26,439 bases of DNA, from contig JAQIWT010000236.1 of the NCBI GenBank assembly GCA_034696485.1, forward strand, positions 1-26,439, written 5' to 3'. The position numbers were made by a program, and so were the translations under genes. Below the pieces are notes generated by a model, which worked only from the letters and a program-made list of their open reading frames with translations, made no database searches and was not told the DNA's origin. Origin of the DNA: Isohypsibius dastychi (lineage: Eukaryota > Tardigrada > Eutardigrada > Parachela > Isohypsibiidae). Positions 20,147-26,439 of the stretch are shown here, piece after piece. Position 1 is the stretch's first letter; the number at the start of each line of letters is the position of its first letter.

Positions 20147-21027
20147 CAATGTGGACACTCCCAACAACACCAAGGTTGCCGCCACTGAGATAATAAGAAA
20201 AATGCCAAGAAATACTGGAAGGTTTTGATGGTGGGGTTATTCGTTAAATTGCAGAACAGCAATCACGATGATCTGGTATTTGAAATTTTCATTCGACTTA
20301 AAGAAATCATGCTTCGCGACATCCAAGCTTCGCTGCACTTTGCGAAAGAGGCAGATAGTTGATAAAAAGCTGGAAGCCTCTGAAGCGACAGGTGCTGCGT
20401 ACAACCTTGTCATGAAAAAATATGATTTGTGGGTGTTGACCATTTACGCCAGTCCCCACAGAGTGGGAAGTACATCATAAGTTCTCCACACGAGCTGATT
20501 AAAAGTTGATGGGAGCTATTCTGATCGGACGCTGCATGGATTACAAGCCGGTTGGAAAGAAACAAAGGAGGTTAACCGTTGGCGCGATCGATCGCTGGGC
20601 TTGTGTATCAACTATGTTACCGCATAACCCGGCTAACCATCAATTATCATTCTCAACAGAAAAAGGTTATGATTAGCCAGAGCGTTCCCAAAGGGCCGGC
20701 TTCTTCTAATCGCCCTTGACCTTTCCTCTAACCGTATCTCACGCAATTAAATCAGGCCTTGACTCAGAGACACTAAAAACCAATTGGCTAACGAAGTAAT
20801 GAAGTTAATCGGCGAAGCATTGCTGATTGCGATTCTTTGATTTTGACAAATTCCTCCCGAAGTTTGTAAACATGTCTTTGGAGCAACCAACTTTGTATCA
20901 GTTATCAAGAACCTCTGGACGATTCTTCACGTAAATTTCTCAACAATCGCAATTATGTGGCACAGGGACTTCGATCGCAAGAGTGTGACGCGAGCATGTT
21001 GCTGGGTGGACATGGCAACATCGTTAT

Positions 21028-21078
21028 GGGTCTCCAACGAATCGGTTTCGCTGTGCAGCTTGTTGACATTGGAGACCC
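21028..21078. repeat. Small inverted repeat (10-bp stem)
   Basis: gggtctccaa (21028-21037) pairs exactly with ttggagaccc (21069-21078) across a 31-nt loop. It is isolated in non-coding DNA. It could be chance or a small structured RNA. Confidence 0.4.
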
Positions 21079-21967
21079 CAAAGAAAACCGTTTTGCTTAG
21101 TTTCTTAATTTGGTTCCGTAGATCTGAGCGACTGAGCGATCATCAATTTTCGAAATGCTTTACCAATTTGAAGTCCTTTGACTGACTTTTTCACTGAGTC
21201 GAAGTTAAGATTTATGATGTTCGGTTCGATTGGGAAGAGCTTTGACTGACTATTCAGTTAGGCTTGCACACCAGGTTTCATTCCATTTTGTTAGTGGGAA
21301 TACACGTTTCGGTAGTTTTGTCGCAAAAAAAAGAATACCACGAAAGTGTGAACACGGGAAGGCATTCATCAGTGAATTCTGAATGAAAGACTAAACAGGC
21401 AGCGTGAACATCTACAGTTGGGACACTAGGTTTTGGTCATTCAACCACGAGGGTCACTCGATCATCTAAAAACCCGCGTATAGGTCATAAGCATAGCTTT
21501 CATTTCAATTGGCATTTAATAGCTTCAGTGCATGATCAGAATCTTGGAGAAATCGCACAATCCGATTTGACCTGCCAAGTAATGTACTTTTTCGACCAGA
21601 ATACCCAGTCTATACATTAAAAATTTTTAGTACGCTGGTTTTATTTGGATATCACATTCGCTTAAATAGAGCCTGTGCGTGAAACGTAAGCGGAGGGCTG
21701 ACTAGGACTGGAAATAAAGTTTGGTATCCGCTTCCACTAGTCAGGAGCCATAGGTACAATGCAAGCTGTAAATGAAGTTTAACAAGGATTATTTTAGACT
21801 GTAAACCATCCCTGCAGAAGATTTGTGGTTTTGAATTGGAATAATAAACCAAAGACGTATAAATTTCGCTGTAAAATCTCTAAATATCTAATTTCGGCTA
21901 AAACTTCTAGGCGGTCCATAACGAATGTGAATTCGCTGAGCTGTGTTATTAACAACTGATATTCCAG

Positions 21968-21973
21968 TTTTAT
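21968..21973 (-). terminator. Candidate poly(A) signal of the P450 gene
   Basis: Reads AATAAA on the minus strand, about 115 nt after the P450 TGA, a normal distance. Confidence 0.5.
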
Positions 21974-22086
21974 TGTCCCCCAAAAAAGTGACCGTTTCGT
22001 TGTTGTTAACTTTCACTCAGTTTTAGTCTCTCTGAGAGCAGTTCGAAGATGGAGAAATGGAGCGTCACGAAAAAGAGTATGGAAAG

Positions 22087-24492
22087 TCACCGAGCTACGA
22101 AACATACTTCACATGGTATGGGCATCCTGACAAAAGGTGTGATGTATTTTTCAGACGATATGGTTGATCCTGGTGCACGCTGAATGTCGAACTTTTGGGC
22201 GATGTTCGCGAAGAACAAAAAGGTCTGCATCTTTCCCACTGACTCTCCAAGACACATGCGTTTCCCTGGAAAAAACATCATTCCTTGAATCATGTATGCA
22301 AGTTTGCGGGGTGGTCCGCATTTCACGCACCGATGCCAAAAGGAATAAACCCTTTCGGAATGACGAGCAACCCATTTGAGTTCATGAAATTTTCGGGATT
22401 GAACTCTTCTGGGTACTTCCAAAATTTCGGGTCTCGATGCACGGAATACACATTGGCTGACAAGATCGTCCGAGCTGGGATGTCAAAACCGTCGATTTTC
22501 ATTGGTTCGATGTTGGTGTGAGGCACACTGAGCGGAGTCACTGAAGCCAAACGCTGCACTTCCAGCAAAACTGCATCCGTGTATGTCAAAATGGCTGTCA
22601 ATGACAGAACATGGGTGGTTTGTAACAGCGTTTCCAGGTGTTTCTCTCACGGTTTTTATTTTACCTTTATCGGACATTCGAATTGGCCTGTTTCGACCGA
22701 TTTTCGCATCGATTTCTTCGTGAACTTTGGCAAGCACTTTTGGGTTCTCGATCATATATATCATGGACCAGATCAGCGTGACAGTGGGTGTGTCCGTTCC
22801 AGCTACGAACAGGCTCATCAGGGAGCCCAGAAGTTCCTCGGCTGGAAAGAAGAAATTCAATCAAGCTTACTGAGAATTACTTTTTCTGTTTTTACGGTTC
22901 ATTGTGGAATTGGGGTTGTTAGACTGTTTATCCATTTCTGCCATGTACAACCCAACGAAGTCGCCATTTCCGATTCGGTTAGAGGTGTCGTCGTTATGCT
23001 CATCAACAAGGTGTTTGATGAACACTCGTGTCTCTTCGATTTGACAACCCAGATCCGCGTAGGCTCGTCCAATTTTACCGGGCAGATATCGGAGGATCGG
23101 GAATACCTGGACAGGTGCGGCTGCTTCCAGATACTCGCCTTGCTCGTTGGCGAGACTACATAGCCGAAGAAACTTGGCATCAGAGTGTTCGAAACGTTTA
23201 CCGAAGGCCATTGCGCAGATGACGTTGGACATTGAGAGTGTGAGATGAGGGCGTGGATTGAACGGTTCGCCCTGATGCGACGAATATAGAGCCGTGACCT
23301 CACTGATCTCATCCAAAATGGCTTCCTCTAACCAGCTTGATCCAGTCCCCACTCCTAAGTCACGCAGAACGAAGGAGGCGAAGCGTCGATGCTGGCGCCA
23401 TAATTCACCCTCGGATCCCAAGAAACCTGGAAAGTTCAGACCATTGCGACGTTTGACTAATTAAAAGAAAATTCATGAACCATGCGAACGACTTGACCGA
23501 ACAACTCGGGACAAGCACAGAACCGATATCTGGAGAATCAAAGTGTTTTACTGTTTGATTTTTTCAGTTACTTTGCTGTGGTTAGTCACCGCTTGAAGAA
23601 GCTCGTACAGCTGACAAGGAAATCTTTGGCCTTTGGTAGCTCCGATTTTGTACCATTCAAGAATTGATTTTATTCGGAGAAATATGATGCCGTCTCCACA
23701 TCTGGTCTTCAGGTAACCGTTTTATGGAAAATGGACAACCTTCGCCATTAAGCCTGATAGCAAGTGCAAACAATTGCGGTCTCCAAAGCCCGCTCTCATG
23801 CACAACCTGCCGTCTTCCTCATGAACCTTCCCCGCTTCTTTCTCACTAAATTCGCACTTCTCCATAGAATCATTCTAAAACAATCATTCTAGCCTCAGAG
23901 CAATCCAACAACTACGGATAACAAGTGGAAAATGCTAAATGTCCTGGAGAATGCAGCATTAAGGGGTCGCCCATATGTTTTTACGGCACAGGTTATTCGT
24001 TTTCTGCACAGACTAGAAAGTAAAGACGTGAAAAGAAATTCGTATACATCTTTTTTTTCTTGTGAACGACTGATGTATTAAGAACCTTGCAAGCCCTTTA
24101 CCCTATTGTGACTAACAAATCTGACCTTTGCTTGTATGCAGTTTGGTGAAAAACGATTCCTGATCCCGCCCAGCTGAGCTTTCGGTAGAAAAAACGGACT
24201 TGATGGTGTCGTAATCATGAAGAACAACCTGCAGTCTCGAGCCGACCTTGACAGAGAGCGTTGGTCCATAAATTTTGCTCCACTCCAAGATCTTCTTCGG
24301 TGCATCAGATAGCATAGATGGTAAATTTCCAACAAATGGAAAACCTGAAAGAATTACAGTTTGAAAAGTCAAAGTGACCTAACTGATCGAGGATGTACCA
24401 GGGGGTCCAGGTGGCGCGTTGCGAGGACGGGAGTTCATCCATGAGAGCATGAAAATCAGGAAAAGGAACAGAAAAAACAAAGCGACTAACAT
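22087..24492 (-). CDS. Cytochrome P450, CYP2 clan, microsomal
   Basis: Exons 24492-24399, 24344-24126, 23426-22881, 22841-22665, 22594-22331 and 22265-22087, all joined in phase 1, give 492 aa, a normal length for the family. The N-terminal membrane anchor (MLVALFFLFLFLIFML) is followed by the hinge NAPPGPPG. Helix C has WRQHRRF (114-120) with FVLRDLGVG. The I-helix oxygen-binding motif is AGTDTPT (300-306), the K-helix ExxR is EVQR (357-360), the PERF region reads FNPENF, and the haem loop is PFGIGKRMCLG with ligand Cys438. These residues predict an active haem monooxygenase on the ER membrane using NADPH-cytochrome P450 reductase. The RDLGVG and AGTDT style places it in the CYP2 clan. Substrate (xenobiotic, steroid or fatty acid) cannot be read from the sequence. 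The intron at 23427-24125 is about 700 nt and holds nothing recognised. Confidence 0.95.
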
Positions 24493-24984
24493 GGTAAATC
24501 GCAAGGGAACAGATTGTCGCTGAAATGCGATCTCAGGAACAGAAGTGAAATGGTGAAATTGAAAGCGTTACACGAACCGACCCCTCTTGATGCCAGGCCC
24601 GATAAAGTTATCAACTCCAGTTTTTTCTTCTCAATGTGGTGCAATGACCTAACTTCGGTTGCATTTGTTGGTGATTTGATAGTCTGAAAACGACAACATT
24701 TCAATGAATTGCCCTTTTTTTCAGGTCTTGTTGTTTACACCTTTAACAGTACAGCTACATGCACATCAGTTACGGGGGCAAAGTTAGTCAAGCGATCTTC
24801 TCGAGGCCCCTGAGAAAGCCCCAGATAGCACGACAACTCTCTGTGCTGATAGTACATCAGTGTTTTTGCAGGGTTATTGTCAACGACCGCGATCAGAGAT
24901 TAGACACTTTGAGTGCAAATGTAAATCATGAGCCATTGTTGTCCTGAAAATCCGCCAATGTGGTGTTACAGCTTCAGATCAGGT
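24493..24984. other. Upstream region of the P450 gene, nothing else seen
   Basis: Probable promoter and 5' UTR of the minus-strand P450. The open frame 24486-24704 overlaps the start in another frame and has no homology. I see no further gene before the foldback element. Confidence 0.5.
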
Positions 24985-25979
24985 CAACAGTTCCGAGCCC
25001 CGCGGGGCCGGGTGAAGCGAGTGATTCTGCTCGTCGCGAAATGGCAAGTGCTGCAAACGACGCCTCTCATCGACAAATGGTCAAAATGACTCAAAAAAAT
25101 GCCTCGAGTTTAGTGTTTCACCGCTCTAGTGCATATGGCCTGTTACATGCCAATTCAGATTTCGTTCTCTTTCTCTCAATCTACCTGGTAGGCATAAATC
25201 ACCTGGTTATTGTAACCCAAAGGGAGAAACTTGAGAAAGACAAATGTTGTCATGCCAATGTGCACTGCGGAACGTGGATGATCGCCACCTGCAATGGACG
25301 TTGTAATCAGCAACAGCCTCATCTATCAAAATTAGAACATGTTCGAAAATGACATTTGTTGAAAAACCCTTGCGTCCGGCTGGAGCCGTAGCGACATATA
25401 ATTGCTGTATCAGAACCTTTCTTGAAGAGCTTGTTGCAGTTGCACTGGTAACGCCAGTGGCGTATGGCTTGCGAAAGCTTTTGGCTGTATACGTAGACTG
25501 CTCCCGGCTGAATCTTTGTCAGAGCGACCTGTCTCACTCTGTCTCTTTCTCTGGCTCGGGTGAGTGCTAAACGATCATGCCGGCTACATGCAAATTGCGT
25601 GGTCTGCAATTAGGTTGGATTGCGGTCTGCAGTTAGGTTGGACCACGGTTTGCAAACCATTTCAGACCGCGGTCTGGCTGGACCGTCACTGCCATTATTT
25701 TAAAATGGTATTAGGTTACAATAGTTGTAACAATTAGGTTACAACTTTGGGTTACAATAAACATGCGATTTATGCCTAGATTGAGTGAAAGAGAGCAAAA
25801 TCTGAATTGGCATGTAACAGACCATATGCACTAGAGCGGTGAAACACTAAACTCGAGGCATTTTTTTCGAGTCATTATTTTGACCATTTGTCGATGAGAG
25901 GCGTCGTTTGCAGGACTTGCCATTTCGCGACGAGCAGAATCACTCGCTTTACCCGGCCCCGCGGAGCTCGGAACTGTTG
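24985..25979. mobile_element. Foldback (long inverted repeat) transposable element, about 1 kb
   Basis: The left arm (24985-25222) and right arm (25745-25979) are inverted copies of about 235 bp, well over 90% alike by eye, with a few substitutions and one 7-bp indel near 25183-25195. The arms start caacagttccgag and end next to aacccaaag. The 522-bp spacer carries 23-bp tandem copies (ggtctgcaattaggttgga at 25601-25619 and a one-base variant at 25624-25642), a 14-bp palindrome at 25663-25676 and duplicated ttaggttaca motifs. No transposase is recognised, so it is non-autonomous. High arm similarity suggests recent insertion or arm conversion. I could not find a clear target-site duplication, so the true ends may lie a few bases outside. 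Confidence 0.8.
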
Positions 25980-26032
25980 TTGCTGGTGATTTTGAATTTT
26001 CGAAAATAATTGATTTATAGACTTGTGATTTT

Positions 26033-26050
26033 GAAGTTCTATAGAACTTC
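26033..26050. repeat. Perfect 18-bp palindrome
   Basis: GAAGTTCTATAGAACTTC is exactly self-complementary, in AT-rich non-coding DNA just beyond the foldback element. It could be a protein-binding site or a chance palindrome. Confidence 0.6.
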
Positions 26051-26439
26051 TATCTAAATTTTGTGAAATAAAAAATTCTGGCAATCTTATTGGACTAATT
26101 GTGGTGAACCGGAAATTATTCACTGATGTACCGCAGAGCTTCAGGCAGCGTTTGTTTCCTTTTTGTCTCGTGCAGCCAATGCTGTAAAATGAGTTTTATA
26201 ATTGGGAGAAATCTGTTATTCGGACATGTTTTTCAACTTTGAGTTTGATAAGAACCCCCATGGGTACGTTAGTTTGAATTGGCAAGCGGGACAAATGTTC
26301 TCGATACTCCAACAAACCGGCAGGCAAAAGCATCATGATTAATTTTTTTTCGCTGTTTTCTGATACAGTAAAAGTCATTAAGTGGACCGCCATGTATGTG
26401 GACCAGTCATGTATGTGGACCACCCTTTACGGAACCGGA
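26051..26439. other. Right-end non-coding stretch
   Basis: AT-rich sequence with no gene I can support. The open frame at 26196-26423 minus has no recognisable domain and runs through the short repeat at the edge. Confidence 0.45.
26391..26422. repeat. Two copies of a 15-bp motif, period 17, at the window edge
   Basis: catgtatgtggacca occurs at 26391-26405 and again at 26408-26422, preceded by a partial agtggacc at 26381. It could be the edge of a tandem array or a transposon terminus continuing outside the window. Confidence 0.65.

Larger units (their letters stand above)
20147..22086. other. Intergenic stretch, no gene seen
   Basis: This lies between the receptor start and the P450 stop. 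Open frames (20237-20443 minus, 20268-20480 plus, 20955-21185 plus, 21652-21852 minus) are shadowed on both strands and have no recognisable domains. A small 10-bp inverted repeat occurs at 21028-21078. The receptor promoter and P450 3' UTR should be here. Confidence 0.55.

Noticed and set aside
24960-25352. 130-codon plus-strand open frame
   Set aside because: It runs through the left arm of the foldback element and into its spacer. The arm is repeat sequence and the product resembles no transposase or other protein.
25319-25609. 96-codon minus-strand frame with several Cys/His in the foldback spacer, considered as a zinc-finger transposase remnant
   Set aside because: Cys/His spacing does not match a finger type I can name, and an overlapping frame is open on the other strand.
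1-26439. tRNA, rRNA, CRISPR arrays or bacterial operon signals
   Set aside because: None seen. B-box-like GGTTCG strings (for example near 14244 and 21227) lack a matching cloverleaf, and gene structure is plainly animal.

Overview
This window is animal (metazoan) nuclear DNA. Every protein gene I can reconstruct is split by GT-AG introns, many only about 50-60 nt long, and the genes are animal families: a class C GPCR, a natriuretic-peptide-receptor-like protein, sedoheptulokinase, a ubiquitin E2 variant and a CYP2-clan P450. Compact introns and short intergenic spaces suggest a small-genome invertebrate. A tardigrade would fit, but that is a guess and not something the sequence proves. All gene models below were built by hand by joining exons at splice sites; in every model the intron phases agree across all junctions.

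Layout: (1) 5251 down to 1, minus strand: a metabotropic glutamate receptor-like gene that runs off the left edge after TM4. (2) 7448-6593, minus: a small secreted 8-cysteine protein I do not recognise. (3) 8472-8914, plus: a small Ser-rich protein of unknown function. A 26-bp RNA hairpin (8969-9060) lies between its stop codon and its poly(A) signal. (4) 11302-9588, minus: sedoheptulokinase, complete, 478 aa. (5) 12082-13581, plus: UBE2V/Mms2-type E2 variant, complete, 153 aa, head-to-head with sedoheptulokinase. (6) 14676-14254, minus: a 104-aa secreted protein resembling only the propeptide of M14 metallocarboxypeptidases. (7) About 15277-15940: degenerate inverted repeats, probably an old non-autonomous transposon. 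(8) 20146-16247, minus: a 15-exon receptor with a natriuretic-receptor ectodomain, one TM segment and a short tail, with no kinase-homology or cyclase domain. (9) 24492-22087, minus: CYP2-clan cytochrome P450, complete, 492 aa. (10) 24985-25979: a 1-kb foldback element with arms of about 235 bp. The right end is AT-rich with short repeats.

The genes do not form one pathway; this is an ordinary animal gene neighbourhood. The most interesting points are the receptor whose distal glutamate-binding residues are replaced, the cyclase-less natriuretic-type receptor, the propeptide-only protein and the 3' UTR hairpin.
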